Shown piece after piece: positions 26,609 through 35,493 of a DNA stretch of 64,000 bases. The notes below the pieces were generated by a model. It ran no database searches, had not been told where the DNA came from, and saw only the letters and a list, made by a program, of their open reading frames with translations. The position numbers and the translations under genes were made by a program. The first letter of the stretch is position 1. Every line of letters begins with the position of its first letter. Origin of the DNA: Anaerosomatales bacterium (GTDB taxonomy: Bacteria; Actinomycetota; Coriobacteriia; Anaerosomatales; SLCP01); the NCBI GenBank assembly GCA_029210645.1, contig JARGFT010000004.1:69898-133897 (forward strand), read 5' to 3'.

Positions 26609-27832
26609 ATGCCACAGAGAACCCCTGCACCCCTCCTCCATACTCCCCGCTCGGTCACGCGTGCGCAGAGACGCCACCGGGGCCGGGGTAACCGCAACGC
26701 CGTCCTGGCAGTACTCGCTCTCGCAGCGCTCCTGGCAGGTGGCGCTTTTCTCGTTCAGGATGCCCTCGGTCCGCGTACCGGCACCGGCGGCTCCACGTCA
26801 CCCGCAGCCGGATCCGAGGCCACTGCCACGCCCGTGCCCGCCGCCACGCCCGCGGAGCCTCCCGCGCCGAGCCTTCCCGCGACACTCACCGTGGCTGCCG
26901 TCGGCGACATGCACTTCGACCGTCGCGTCAAAGAGCTCATCGGGAGCGAGGGCGGGCTGGCACCGCTGAAGTACGTGACGGACCGGCTGGCTGCCGCAGA
27001 CGTTGCCGTGGGTAACCTCGAAAGCCCTCTCTCCAACGGTGGGACCCCCTGGCCCGACAAGGACGTGCGCTTCCGCGGCGACCCCCGGGGCATCGAGGGC
27101 CTTGTGGCGAGCAACTTCACCTTCCTGTCGCTGGCGAACAACCACATCCTGGACTACGGCACCGAGGCGCTCATGGACACGGTCACCGCTCTCGACCTCG
27201 CGGGAATCGGCTACGCAGGCGCGGGGATCGACCGTGCGGCCGCGTGGAAGCCGGCGGCCGCGACGTACGGAGACACGACCGTCGCGTTCCTTTCGTTCAG
27301 CCACATCCTGCCCGTAGGCTTCATCGCGGGCGAGGATCGTGCCGGCCTGGCTCCGGGACGGACCGACATGGGTGCGGTGGCCGAGGCGATCAGCGCGGCC
27401 AAGGCCGAGAACGACTACGTGCTCGTCGCCTTCCACTGGGGCGTCGAGTACGTCGACGACGCGAACGCCGACCAGGTACGCGATGCCCGGGCCGCCATCG
27501 ATGCGGGTGCGGACATGGTCCTCTCCCACCACCCGCACGTCATCCAGGGTGTCGAGTTCTACAACGGGGGACTGATCGCCTACTCGCTCGGCGACTTCGT
27601 CTTCGACCACTACTCGCGCAAGACCGGCGAGGCCTTCATACTCGAGGCCGACCTCGGACCGCACGGGATCGCGAACGTGCGAGCGGTGCCCGTTTACCTC
27701 TACCAGATCGGCCAGCCCAAAGCCGTGACCGGCCCGGAAGCCACCGGCATCCTCGAGCGGCTCGAACGCATCTCGAGTCCACACGGCACCTCCGTCGTCA
27801 TCGAGGGCGACGTCGCGCAGGTATTGCCGTGA
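26609..27832 (+). CDS. CapA/PgsA-family metallophosphatase-like protein, membrane anchored
   Basis: CapA family (poly-gamma-glutamate or capsule biosynthesis; calcineurin-like fold). An N-terminal basic stretch and one membrane helix (about residues 31-50) are followed by a Ser/Thr/Pro linker. The CapA domain runs from TVAAVGDMHFDRRV through VGNLESPL, LANNHILDYG, HWGVEY and HPHVIQGVE to YSLGDFVF. All the metal-site Asp, Asn and His motifs are present. ATG 26609 has no evident Shine-Dalgarno; a GTG within the basic stretch is possible. The true substrate is unknown, and no Pgs partner genes are adjacent. GTGA overlap couples it to the next gene. Confidence 0.85.
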   Translation: MPQRTPAPLLHTPRSVTRAQRRHRGRGNRNAVLAVLALAALLAGGAFLVQDALGPRTGTGGSTSPAAGSEATATPVPAATPAEPPAPSLPATLTVAAVGDMHFDRRVKELIGSEGGLAPLKYVTDRLAAADVAVGNLESPLSNGGTPWPDKDVRFRGDPRGIEGLVASNFTFLSLANNHILDYGTEALMDTVTALDLAGIGYAGAGIDRAAAWKPAAATYGDTTVAFLSFSHILPVGFIAGEDRAGLAPGRTDMGAVAEAISAAKAENDYVLVAFHWGVEYVDDANADQVRDARAAIDAGADMVLSHHPHVIQGVEFYNGGLIAYSLGDFVFDHYSRKTGEAFILEADLGPHGIANVRAVPVYLYQIGQPKAVTGPEATGILERLERISSPHGTSVVIEGDVAQVLP

Positions 27833-28761
27833 CGGACCTCACTCCCATGTCCACGTGCGAGTGCGACGAATATGCGACTGCGGGGGCATCGCGTGCGGAG
27901 CAGTCCATCCGCGACGCCGTCTGCGCATCGCGTCGGGCCCGGCAGCGAGCGGCTCGCGAGCGGGCGAAGCGCCAGCGCCGGGCCATCCTCGTAGCCGCAT
28001 CTGTCATCGCCGTGTTCGCCATCGGATGGAAGACGGTCTCAACCGGCACCACCGCAGCACTGACCGATCTGGTGACGCCGTCCACCAGGCCCTCGATCCT
28101 GGCTGCCTCGGCCGCGCCGGACGAGCCCGTGGGGCCCGCCACCCCGCTCTTTGCCACGTACCGCTCTCTCGATCTCCATCTCTCCGTCGCCGAGGAGGAC
28201 CTCACCGAGCTGGCGTTCCACCAGGCCGCCGGCCCCAGCGCGCTGCCGATGGAATCACTCCTGCCCGACGCCGACCCGGAACTCGCCGATCACAAGCGCG
28301 GCACGAGCAGGGCGATCCCCCAGCGCGATCCCGACGCCGAGGAGCCCGCGGTTCTTACCGGTGAGGTCATCCGGATGTGGCGCTCGAACAGGACCGGCGC
28401 GCCCAACACCGCCGCCGACATCGGGGCGGCGGCCGGAGCAGCCGTCTACGCCCCGGTGGACGGGACGGTGATCGAGGTCAAGCCCTACCTGCTCTACGAC
28501 CTCCATGAGGACTTCGAGATCCACATTCAGCCGATGGGCTGGCCCGAGATCGACCTGGTCATCATCCACGTGACCGATCCCTCGGTCGCTGCCGGCGAAC
28601 TCGTCGTGGGTGGCGTGACCCGCATCGCATCGGTGCGGCTGCTCTCCGACAAGGTCATCCACCAGCTGGCCGACTACACGCCCGACGCCGGCGATCACAT
28701 CCACATGCAGCTCAACCGCGTCGAGGAGCCGGGGGCCACCGAAGGGGCCGGCGAGTCGTAA
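27829..28761 (+). CDS. Membrane-anchored degenerate M23-like (LytM fold) protein
   Basis: 310 aa. An N-terminal Cys-containing, Arg-rich cytoplasmic segment precedes one membrane helix (about residues 60-80, ILVAASVIAVFAIGW). An extracellular region then ends in an M23-like beta fold (AAVYAPVDGTVIEVKPY ... DHIHMQLNRV). The second metal motif HxH is kept (HIHMQ), but the first (HxxxD) appears as NTAADIG without the His, so peptidase activity is doubtful. GTG 27829 overlaps the capA stop. Such degenerate LytM proteins often regulate amidases. Confidence 0.68.
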   Translation: MTDLTPMSTCECDEYATAGASRAEQSIRDAVCASRRARQRAARERAKRQRRAILVAASVIAVFAIGWKTVSTGTTAALTDLVTPSTRPSILAASAAPDEPVGPATPLFATYRSLDLHLSVAEEDLTELAFHQAAGPSALPMESLLPDADPELADHKRGTSRAIPQRDPDAEEPAVLTGEVIRMWRSNRTGAPNTAADIGAAAGAAVYAPVDGTVIEVKPYLLYDLHEDFEIHIQPMGWPEIDLVIIHVTDPSVAAGELVVGGVTRIASVRLLSDKVIHQLADYTPDAGDHIHMQLNRVEEPGATEGAGES

Positions 28762-28771
28762 GGCATGCGGA

Positions 28772-28975
28772 TCACGACCCCGCGCGGCGCACGAACCCCC
28801 TGAAGCGGCGGTCGAACTCGAAGCGAACGAGCCTGACCTTGCGCCCGCACCCGCTGCACTCCAGATCGATGTCCATGCCCACGCGGGTCACGACCCACTC
28901 GTTTGCGCCACACGGGTGGGGCTTCTTCAGGCGAACGACGTCGCCGAGTGCTACCGGGGTGATGGGTACGGCCAC
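28772..28975 (-). CDS. DUF951 family small protein
   Basis: A 67-aa protein of the DUF951 family, widespread in Firmicutes and Actinobacteria. GDVVRLKKPHPCGANEWVVTR and LECSGCGRKVRL are the family signature. The three cysteines may bind zinc, and a nucleic-acid role has been suggested but not shown. GTG 28975 follows GGAGGAG closely. It converges with the M23-like gene with a 10-bp gap, and its promoter region (TATACT at 29043-29038 on this strand) is shared with the divergent ACT-domain gene. Confidence 0.85.
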   Translation of the reverse strand: MAVPITPVALGDVVRLKKPHPCGANEWVVTRVGMDIDLECSGCGRKVRLVRFEFDRRFRGFVRRAGS

Positions 28976-29078
28976 GCGCTCCTCCTCACAGACCCGCCTC
29001 GCATGCGCACGAAAGACAGCGGTGCACGGTATATGCGAGTATAGCCGCACACGCCAGCGTACCGAAGGGAGCGATCGC

Positions 29079-29354
29079 ATGCGCACCCCGGCCATTCTCT
29101 CGGTCCTCGGCGAAGACCGCGTCGGTCTCGTCGCCGCCATCTCCCGCGTGCTTGCCGATGCCGGTGCCAACATCGAGGACATCAGGCAGACCATCATCGG
29201 CGGTGTGTTCTCGATGACGATGCTCGTCACCGTCGACGAGGACGCGACGCCCTTCGACGAGCTGCAGGCCCTCCTGGCTGCCGCCGGCGAAGAGATAGGC
29301 GTGCAGGTCACGTTCCAGCGGGAGGACGTCTTCCGCTTCATGCACCGCATCTGA
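29079..29354 (+). CDS. ACT domain protein, UPF0237 family
   Basis: A 91-aa single ACT domain (ILSVLGEDRVGLVAAISRVLADAGANIEDI), like the GcvR type that binds amino acids. It is 24 bp upstream of the UPF0210 gene, a pairing conserved in Firmicutes and Actinobacteria, so the two probably act together; the ligand is unknown. ATG 29079 is preceded by AAGGGAG; longer upstream reading lacks family sequence. Confidence 0.9.
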   Translation: MRTPAILSVLGEDRVGLVAAISRVLADAGANIEDIRQTIIGGVFSMTMLVTVDEDATPFDELQALLAAAGEEIGVQVTFQREDVFRFMHRI

Positions 29355-29378
29355 CGCCCGCCCGGACGGGAGCGAACC

Positions 29379-30746
29379 ATGCTGAACATCTCTCCTGAGG
29401 AGATCGTCGAGACACTGCTGATGATCACGCAGCAGAACCTCGACATCCGCACCGTGACGCTCGGACTCTCGCTCGAAGACTGCGCCGATGAGGACCTCAA
29501 CGTCATGTCGGAGAAGGTCTACCGTGCCGTCACCGAACGGGCCGAGCGCCTTGTGCCGGTCTGCGACGCGATCAGCCGGGAGTACGGCATCCCCATCGTG
29601 AACAAGCGCATCGCGGTCACGCCGATGGCCCAGCTCGCGTCGGCGTGTCGCGACGCCGACGTCACACCGCTGGCAGAAGCACTCGACCGGGCTGCGCGCG
29701 AGGTCGGTGTCGACTTCGTGGGCGGGTTCTCGGCACTCGTACACAAAGGCACCGGGGACGGCGACGCCCGCCTGATCGCTTCTATCCCGCACGCGCTCTC
29801 GACCACCGAGCGGGTCTGCGCCTCGGTCAACGTGGCCTCGACGCGCGCCGGCATCAACATGGACGCGGTCCTGCGTATGGCGGAGGCCATCAAGGAGACG
29901 GCCGCCCTCACCGCCGAGCGTGACTCGTTCGGCTGCGGCAAGCTCGTCGTCTTCAGCAACATGGTCGAGGACAACCCCTTCATGGCGGGAGCGATGCACG
30001 GCGCGGGCGAGCCCGACGCGGTCGTCAACGTCGGCATCTCGGGCCCCGGCGTGGTCCGGGCCGTGGTCTCGGCCCTGCCCGAGGACGCCGACCTCACCTC
30101 GGTTGCCGAGGCCATCAAGGCCACGGCCTTCAAGATCACGCGCGCCGGTGAGCTCATCGCACGCGAGGCGGCACGCCGGCTCGGCGTCCAGATGGGCATC
30201 GTGGACCTGTCGCTCGCGCCCACCCCCGCCGAGGGCGACAGCGTCGCCGATATCATCGAGGCGATCGGCGTGAAGCGCTGCGGCGGACCGGGAACCACCA
30301 CCGCGCTCGCGCTGCTCAACGACGCCGTCAAGAAGGGCGGCGCGATGGGCACGTCAAGCACAGGGGGGTTGTCGGGCGCGTTCATCCCGGTGTCCGAGGA
30401 CGCAGGAATGGTACGTGCCGTCACGGACGGAGCGCTCACGCTGGAGAAGCTCGAGGCGATGACCAGTGTGTGCTCGGTGGGCCTCGACATGATCGTGGTC
30501 CCGGGCGACACGCCCCCAGAGACGCTGGCCGCGGTCATCGCCGACGCGTGCGCGATCGGCGTCATCAACAACAAGACGACCGCGACGCGGCTCATACCGG
30601 CAGCAGGCAAGTCGGTGGGGGACACCGTGGAGTACGGCGGGCTGTTCGGCGCGGCACCCGTGATGTCGGTGAACGGGTGGGCCGGCACGAAGCTCATCCG
30701 GCGCGGCGGACGTTTCCCGGCCCCGCTCGGCAGCCTCAGGAACTGA
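29379..30746 (+). CDS. UPF0210/DUF711 family protein (pyruvate-formate-lyase-like fold)
   Basis: A 455-aa member of UPF0210, annotated elsewhere as PFL-family, with no proven activity. Recognisable segments are [56 protein letters not shown] and [11 protein letters not shown]. There is no C-terminal glycyl-radical domain. It follows the ACT protein in an apparent two-gene operon. Confidence 0.88.
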   Translation: MLNISPEEIVETLLMITQQNLDIRTVTLGLSLEDCADEDLNVMSEKVYRAVTERAERLVPVCDAISREYGIPIVNKRIAVTPMAQLASACRDADVTPLAEALDRAAREVGVDFVGGFSALVHKGTGDGDARLIASIPHALSTTERVCASVNVASTRAGINMDAVLRMAEAIKETAALTAERDSFGCGKLVVFSNMVEDNPFMAGAMHGAGEPDAVVNVGISGPGVVRAVVSALPEDADLTSVAEAIKATAFKITRAGELIAREAARRLGVQMGIVDLSLAPTPAEGDSVADIIEAIGVKRCGGPGTTTALALLNDAVKKGGAMGTSSTGGLSGAFIPVSEDAGMVRAVTDGALTLEKLEAMTSVCSVGLDMIVVPGDTPPETLAAVIADACAIGVINNKTTATRLIPAAGKSVGDTVEYGGLFGAAPVMSVNGWAGTKLIRRGGRFPAPLGSLRN

Positions 30747-30753
30747 CGGGCGG

Positions 30754-31500
30754 CTAGATCCCCACCGCTTCGCGGAACGCCCGCACCTGACGGCGCGCGA
30801 CCGGGATCTGCGTCTCATCGCGGTCCGCGGCGACCACGACGTACGCTCCCTCGGCCCGCAGGATCTCCCGCACCTTGTTGAGGTTGATCATGTAGCTGCG
30901 GTGGATCCGTGTGAAGTACTCCCTGCCCAGCCGGTCCTCGAGCTCCCCGAGGGTGAGGTCGACCAGATACTGGTTGTCGTCGGTGTGCGCGTAGGTCGAC
31001 TTGTTGCGTGCCGACAGAAAGACGATGTCGTCGATGGAGAGCAGGATCGTACGCCCTCCCTTGCGGACCGCAAGCTTGCGCAGATCGCCGTCGGCCGAGC
31101 GCGACGTCTCTCCCATCATCCTCCGGCGACCCAGAGCGAGGCTCTGGAGGCGCGCCGAGAGCTCCTGGAGGTTGAAGGGCTTGGTGACGTACTGTTGGAC
31201 TCCCTGCTTGAACGCGAGGATCTTCGCCAGGTCCTGCGTCTTTCCGGTGAGCATGATCACGGGGATGTCGGCGGTCTCGGGGCTGCCTCTCATCTCCATC
31301 AGCGCCATCCAGCCGTCGACCTTCGGCATCATGATGTCGAGGATCACCACGTCCACGTCTTCTACATCGAGCGTCTCGATGGCCTCGGCACCGTCTCTCG
31401 CCGAGAGCACGCGTATCCCGTCGAGCTCCAGTCCCGTGCGTATCATCTCGACGAGGGCATCGTCGTCATCGACAACCAGGACAGTCACGCTATCGTTCAC
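30754..31500 (-). CDS. Response regulator, REC plus LytTR DNA-binding
   Basis: 248 aa. An N-terminal receiver domain (residues 5-120) has the acidic pair VVDDDD, phospho-acceptor Asp in VVILDIMMPKVDG, Thr in IMLTGK and Lys in YVTKPF. A LytTR domain occupies residues 145-245 (YFTRIHRSYMINLNKV). Such regulators often control wall or exoprotein genes. No histidine kinase is adjacent, so its partner is unknown. GTG 31500 follows AAGGGG. It converges with the UPF0210 gene with a 7-bp gap. Confidence 0.92.
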   Translation of the reverse strand: MNDSVTVLVVDDDDALVEMIRTGLELDGIRVLSARDGAEAIETLDVEDVDVVILDIMMPKVDGWMALMEMRGSPETADIPVIMLTGKTQDLAKILAFKQGVQQYVTKPFNLQELSARLQSLALGRRRMMGETSRSADGDLRKLAVRKGGRTILLSIDDIVFLSARNKSTYAHTDDNQYLVDLTLGELEDRLGREYFTRIHRSYMINLNKVREILRAEGAYVVVAADRDETQIPVARRQVRAFREAVGI

Positions 31501-31526
31501 CGGCAGACCCCTTGAATCGGCGGTGG

Positions 31527-31545
31527 GCGGCGGTCTGGCCGCCGC
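31527..31545 (-). terminator. GC-rich hairpin after nfnB, within the LytTR leader
   Basis: GCGGCGG, TCTGG loop, CCGCCGC: a perfect 7-bp stem. It lies 58 bp downstream of the nfnB stop and 26 bp upstream of the response-regulator start on the same strand. It could terminate nfn transcription, though no T-tract follows. A TA-rich dyad (GGTTACTA/TAGTACC, about 31569-31588) lies just before it and may hold a promoter. Confidence 0.35.
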
Positions 31546-31602
31546 AAATGAGGAGTACCACCCATCGGCGGTTACTACCGATAGTACCCCAGATTCTGCC
31601 CT

Positions 31603-33066
31603 TCAGACCGCGCTTGAGCGCTCGGACAGCCAGCGATCCATCGCACGCGCCGAGGTCTTACCCGCCCCCATCGCCAGGATGACTGTCGCCGCGCCCGTCA
31701 CGATGTCGCCACCCGCGAACACACCGGGGATGTTCGTCGCGCCCTCGTCGCCGGTGAGCACGTAGCCGCGGCTGGAGCGCTCCAGATCGGGTGCAGCTTG
31801 CGCCAGCAGCGGATTGGCCCGCGTGCCAACCGCAACGATCACGATGTCGCAGTCGATCTCGAACTCGCTGTCCATCACGCACACCGGCGCGCGGCGTCCG
31901 CTGTCGTCGGGCTCGCCGAGCTCCATGCGCGTCGCCACCAGACCGGTCACGAAGCCGTCGCGACCGAGGATCTCCGAGGGCGAGCAGAGCATCTTGAACT
32001 CGACACCCTCCTCGCGCGCGTGGTGCACCTCCTCGCGCCGTGCGGGCATCTCGTCTTCGGTGCGGCGGTAGACGAGGAAGACCTCCTCAGCGCCGAGCCT
32101 AAGTGCCGTGCGCGCCGAGTCCATCGCGACGTTGCCTCCACCGATGACCGCGACCTTGCGCCCACGGGCGACCGGGGTGTCGGACTTCGGGAACTCGTAG
32201 GCACCCATCAGATTCACGCGCGTGAGGAACTCGTTTGCCGAGTAGACGCCGTTCAGATTCTCTCCGGGCACGCCGAGGAACACCGGCAGCCCGGCTCCCG
32301 AGCCGATGAAGACCGCGTCGTAGCCCTCCTCGGTCATCAGCTCCTCGAGCGTGTAGGTGGCGCCGATGACCGCGTCGGTGACGATCTCGACGCCCATCTC
32401 GGTGAGCATGAAGATCTCCGCCTCGACGATGGCCTTGGGCAGGCGGAACTCGGGGATGCCGTAGGTGAGCACGCCGCCCGGCGCGTGCAACGACTCGAAG
32501 ATGGTAACCGCATGCCCCAGACGGGCGAGCTCGCCCGCACAGGCAAGGCCGGCAGGACCGGAGCCGACGACCGCGCAGCGGAAGCCGGTGGGCCCGGCGA
32601 TCTCAGGGACGCAGCGTTTCTCCAGCTCGCAGGCCAGATCGAAGTCACCGAGCCAGCGCTCGAGGCGCCCGATGGCGACCGGGTCACCCTTCTTGGCGAG
32701 CACGCACGCGATCTCGCACTGCTCCTCCTGCGGGCAGACACGCCCGCACATCGCCGGCAGGGCATTGCGCTCCTTGAGCACCGCGACCGCTTCGTGGTAC
32801 TCGCCGTCGATGATATGGCCGATGAACGACTTGATGTCGATGTTGACCGGGCAGCCCTCGATGCACGTCGCGTTGCGGCACTGCAGGCACCGCGCCGCCT
32901 CGGCACGCGCCATCTCCTCGGTGTAGCCGAGTGCGACCTCGTCGAAATCCTGTGCACGCTCGGCAGCACCGCGCTCGGGCATCGGCGTGCGCGGTGCGCG
33001 CGAAGGACGATGGCGTGGCTTCTCGGCGGGACCGGCGGCGCCGGCGTCGGGCTCTACTGGTGGCAT
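31603..33066 (-). CDS. nfnB: NfnB-type large subunit, NADH-dependent ferredoxin:NADP+ oxidoreductase
   Basis: Also resembles the glutamate synthase small chain (GltA-like). It carries FAD, an NADPH site and two [4Fe-4S] clusters. Cysteines are visible as CLQCRNATCIEGCP and CGRVCPQEEQCEIAC. FAD and NAD(P) dinucleotide folds are VVGSGPAGLACAGELA and VIGGGNVAMDSARTA. ATG 33066 has GAGGGGG 5 nt upstream and overlaps nfnA by 13 nt. Paired with NfnA it should couple NADH and reduced ferredoxin to NADPH formation. Without a large glutamate synthase gene nearby, Nfn is the better call. Confidence 0.9.
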   Translation of the reverse strand: MPPVEPDAGAAGPAEKPRHRPSRAPRTPMPERGAAERAQDFDEVALGYTEEMARAEAARCLQCRNATCIEGCPVNIDIKSFIGHIIDGEYHEAVAVLKERNALPAMCGRVCPQEEQCEIACVLAKKGDPVAIGRLERWLGDFDLACELEKRCVPEIAGPTGFRCAVVGSGPAGLACAGELARLGHAVTIFESLHAPGGVLTYGIPEFRLPKAIVEAEIFMLTEMGVEIVTDAVIGATYTLEELMTEEGYDAVFIGSGAGLPVFLGVPGENLNGVYSANEFLTRVNLMGAYEFPKSDTPVARGRKVAVIGGGNVAMDSARTALRLGAEEVFLVYRRTEDEMPARREEVHHAREEGVEFKMLCSPSEILGRDGFVTGLVATRMELGEPDDSGRRAPVCVMDSEFEIDCDIVIVAVGTRANPLLAQAAPDLERSSRGYVLTGDEGATNIPGVFAGGDIVTGAATVILAMGAGKTSARAMDRWLSERSSAV

Positions 33067-33893
33067 GAGCACCCCCTCGAGTAGTCGGCATCGGCCGCGC
33101 GCTCATCGTCGACGTAGACGCGCTGCCGGCTCATCAACTCCTCGAAGTCGACCTCCCAGCCGTCGAAGTCCGGACCGTCCACGCAGCCGAACTTCGTCTC
33201 GCCGCCCACACTCACGCGGCACGCTCCGCACATACCGGTACCGTCGACCATGATCGGGTTGAGCGAAACCGTGCAGGGCACGTCGTGCTCCCGTGCCGTC
33301 GCCGCGCAGAACTTCATCATGATCGCCGGCCCGATGGCCATTGCATGGTCGATCTCACCGGCCTCGGCAAGGCGCTTGAGCGGTGCAGTCACCAGACCCT
33401 TCTCGCCGGCCGAACCGTCGTCGGTCACGACGAGCAGCTCTTTGAGCGGCAGCGCCTCGAACTCCTCGCGCAGGATGAGCAGGTCCTCGTTGCGCGCGCC
33501 CAGCACGACCGTCACCTCGTTGCCGGCATCGGCCATCGCGCGCGCGACCGGATAGGCGACCGCCGCCCCCACGCCGCCACCGAGCACGGCGATGCGGCCC
33601 ACGTCTTCGACGTGCGTCGGTATGCCGAGCGGACCCACCACGTCAGCGACGCTGTCGCCGACCTCGAAGTGGGAGAGCTCGTGCGTGGTCTTGCCCACTC
33701 TCATGAAGATGAACCGGATCCAGCCTCCCTCGGCCGACCAGTCCGAGAAGGTGAAGGGTACCCGCTCGCCATGACCCGTCGTGCGCATGATGAAGAACTG
33801 CCCGGCGCGGGCCTTGCGAGCGACCCGTGGCGCACGCACGCCCATCTCGAACACGGCCTCGGAAAGCTGCCGTTTGTGGACTATCTCGAACAT
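33054..33893 (-). CDS. nfnA: NfnA-type small subunit (FAD/NAD-binding, [2Fe-2S])
   Basis: 279 aa, related to the dihydroorotate dehydrogenase electron-transfer subunit and SudB. It has an FAD-binding beta barrel (about residues 1-100) and an NAD domain beginning IAVLGGGVGAAVAYPVA. A C-terminal [2Fe-2S] cluster motif is seen as GMCGACRVSVGGETKFGC. The C-terminus ends in a further Cys pair (GCSCHQ). ATG 33893 has an ideal AGGAGG 5 nt upstream. It is first in the nfn transcript. Confidence 0.9.
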   Translation of the reverse strand: MFEIVHKRQLSEAVFEMGVRAPRVARKARAGQFFIMRTTGHGERVPFTFSDWSAEGGWIRFIFMRVGKTTHELSHFEVGDSVADVVGPLGIPTHVEDVGRIAVLGGGVGAAVAYPVARAMADAGNEVTVVLGARNEDLLILREEFEALPLKELLVVTDDGSAGEKGLVTAPLKRLAEAGEIDHAMAIGPAIMMKFCAATAREHDVPCTVSLNPIMVDGTGMCGACRVSVGGETKFGCVDGPDFDGWEVDFEELMSRQRVYVDDERAADADYSRGCSCHQ

Positions 33894-33937
33894 CAGACCT
33901 CCTGTAGGGCACCGCTCGGGGCGGCTGGATGTCGCAC

Positions 33938-33947
33938 TAGTATACTA
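33938..33947. promoter_or_regulatory. Palindromic -10-like element between nfnA and apbE
   Basis: TAGTATACTA is self-complementary and offers TATACT on both strands of an 89-bp divergent gap. It lies 36 bp from the apbE start and 45 bp from the nfnA start. No -35 consensus is clear on either side. Confidence 0.4.
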
Positions 33948-33982
33948 ATCGTCGACCGTTCGTCACCCCGCCGAGGAGACCC

Positions 33983-34951
33983 GTGCCGCGCCAGCTGTGG
34001 ACCATCGTCACGACCTGTGCGGTCCTGCTGGCTGCGCTGCTGCTCACAGCCTCATGCACGCGTGCCGACGAGCCGCTTCGCGAAAGCCGGGAAGCGCTGG
34101 GTACCGTCGTCGCGATCGCTGCGTACGGCCCCGATGAGACGGCGATGCGAGCGCCCGTCGATGCCGCGTATGCGGCGATGGAGGCGGTCGAGGCCGAGCT
34201 CGATGCGCACGACCCGGACTCGGCTATCGGACGCGTGAACGCGGCCGCCGAGCCCGCGCTCGAGGCGCTGCCTCCCCGAGCGGAGGCGGTACTCGACGCG
34301 ATCTGCTTCCTCGAGGTGCGCGAGTGGTTCTCGCCGCAGCTCTGGGCGGCGACCGCGGCGTGGGACTTCGAGGAGGGCGGGAGCGTCCCGACACCTGCCG
34401 GGCTCCAGTCCGCGCTTGCAGACGGCCGCTGGGACTTCGGCGGTGCGGCAAAGGGTCTCGCGCTCGATGAGGCAGCGCTGGCTCTCGGCGACAGCGGCAC
34501 GATCGACGCTGCGCTCATCTCCTCGGGTAGCACCACACTCGCGTTCGGAGAGAAACCCGACGGAGAGCCGTGGCGCATCGGCATCGAGGACCCGCGAGAC
34601 CCTGCCGCGGTCATCACCACGGTCGAGGCCGGAGGCGACATCACCGTGTCGACCTCGGGCGATTACCAGCGGTACTTCGAGCGCGACGGCGTCCGCTATC
34701 ACCACATCCTCGACCCTGCGACCGCTCTGCCCGCACGCGGGCTGCGCTCGCTCACCGTCGTCGGCGACATCTCCGGCCTGGATTCCGACATCCTCTCGAC
34801 CGCGCTGTTCGTGGCAGGCCCGGACGCGGCGATCGCGTACGCGGAGGAGCACGGGTTCGGGCTCGTGCTCGTCGACGACGAGGGCCGGACACGTATCGTG
34901 CCCGGCCCCCAAGGGGCGCCGTGGAACATCGTCATCGAGGGCGCCGAATGA
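33983..34951 (+). CDS. apbE: ApbE family FAD:protein FMN transferase, lipoprotein
   Basis: Covalently attaches FMN to Thr residues of extracytoplasmic flavoproteins. A lipoprotein signal (LLAALLLTASC, Cys about residue 25) places it outside the membrane. The family motifs DFGGAAKGLALD, ISSGSTTLAFG, TSGDYQRYF and HHILDPATA are present. At 322 aa it is of normal length. GTG 33983 follows GAGGAG. No Rnf or NqrC target is seen in the window. Confidence 0.9.
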   Translation: MPRQLWTIVTTCAVLLAALLLTASCTRADEPLRESREALGTVVAIAAYGPDETAMRAPVDAAYAAMEAVEAELDAHDPDSAIGRVNAAAEPALEALPPRAEAVLDAICFLEVREWFSPQLWAATAAWDFEEGGSVPTPAGLQSALADGRWDFGGAAKGLALDEAALALGDSGTIDAALISSGSTTLAFGEKPDGEPWRIGIEDPRDPAAVITTVEAGGDITVSTSGDYQRYFERDGVRYHHILDPATALPARGLRSLTVVGDISGLDSDILSTALFVAGPDAAIAYAEEHGFGLVLVDDEGRTRIVPGPQGAPWNIVIEGAE

Positions 34952-34961
34952 CCCGCCAGCG

Positions 34962-35315
34962 TTACCCGTCGATGAAGCTCTTGGCGAAGTCGTACACGAG
35001 CGGCATCTCGTAGACCTCGCCCTTCAGTGCCTTGAGGATCGCGAGAATCGCGAACACGAAGGCGACCAACCCGACGATCCAACCGACCACCGGGATCCAT
35101 GCAAGGCCCCATACGACGACGTTGAGCACGAGCGCCTGAACGGCGTGTGCCCGCGAGAACCGCTGGGTCTTATAGGGGTCGATGAGCAGTGCGACCAGGG
35201 CAACGATGAAGAACAGGTATCCGAGCACCGCCAGCAGCTTGGTCGTGCCATCGACCTCCGCGGCGGGTTCGGGTGACGGTGGCGCCGGCGGCGCAACAGG
35301 AGTCTCGTCAGACAT
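34962..35315 (-). CDS. DUF4870 (Tic20-like) membrane protein
   Basis: 117 aa. A Pro-rich N-terminal tail (residues 1-25) is followed by three membrane helices of the DUF4870 family ([62 protein letters not shown]). ATG 35315 is chosen because AGAGG is suitably spaced; the upstream ATG 35324 has the same box with no spacing. It converges with apbE. Function unknown. Confidence 0.82.
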   Translation of the reverse strand: MSDETPVAPPAPPSPEPAAEVDGTTKLLAVLGYLFFIVALVALLIDPYKTQRFSRAHAVQALVLNVVVWGLAWIPVVGWIVGLVAFVFAILAILKALKGEVYEMPLVYDFAKSFIDG

Positions 35316-35389
35316 GGGATCCATCCTCTCGCTTCTCAGTGGAGCGGCCCCTCACCGCTCCGGTCCGGGCACCCGTTCGTGCCCTCGGA

Positions 35390-35419
35390 TTGAAATATAC
35401 CCGTGTGCCCTGCTAGTAT
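35390..35419 (+). promoter_or_regulatory. Sigma-70-type promoter for the M23 peptidase gene
   Basis: TTGAAA (35390-35395), an 18-bp spacer, then TAGTAT (35414-35419), preceded by TGc. It leaves a leader of about 65 nt before ATG 35494. It is among the best-matched promoters in the window. Confidence 0.65.
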
Positions 35420-35493
35420 CTTTCTCGACCTGCGCCTTCCGGGGCGAACTGCCGATACACATCATAGAACCGCCCACCGGAGGTACTACAGCC

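Noticed and set aside
31603..33066. Glutamate synthase small subunit as the name for the nfnB gene
   Set aside because: No large glutamate synthase gene lies nearby, and the gene is fused in operon with an NfnA-type FAD/[2Fe-2S] subunit.
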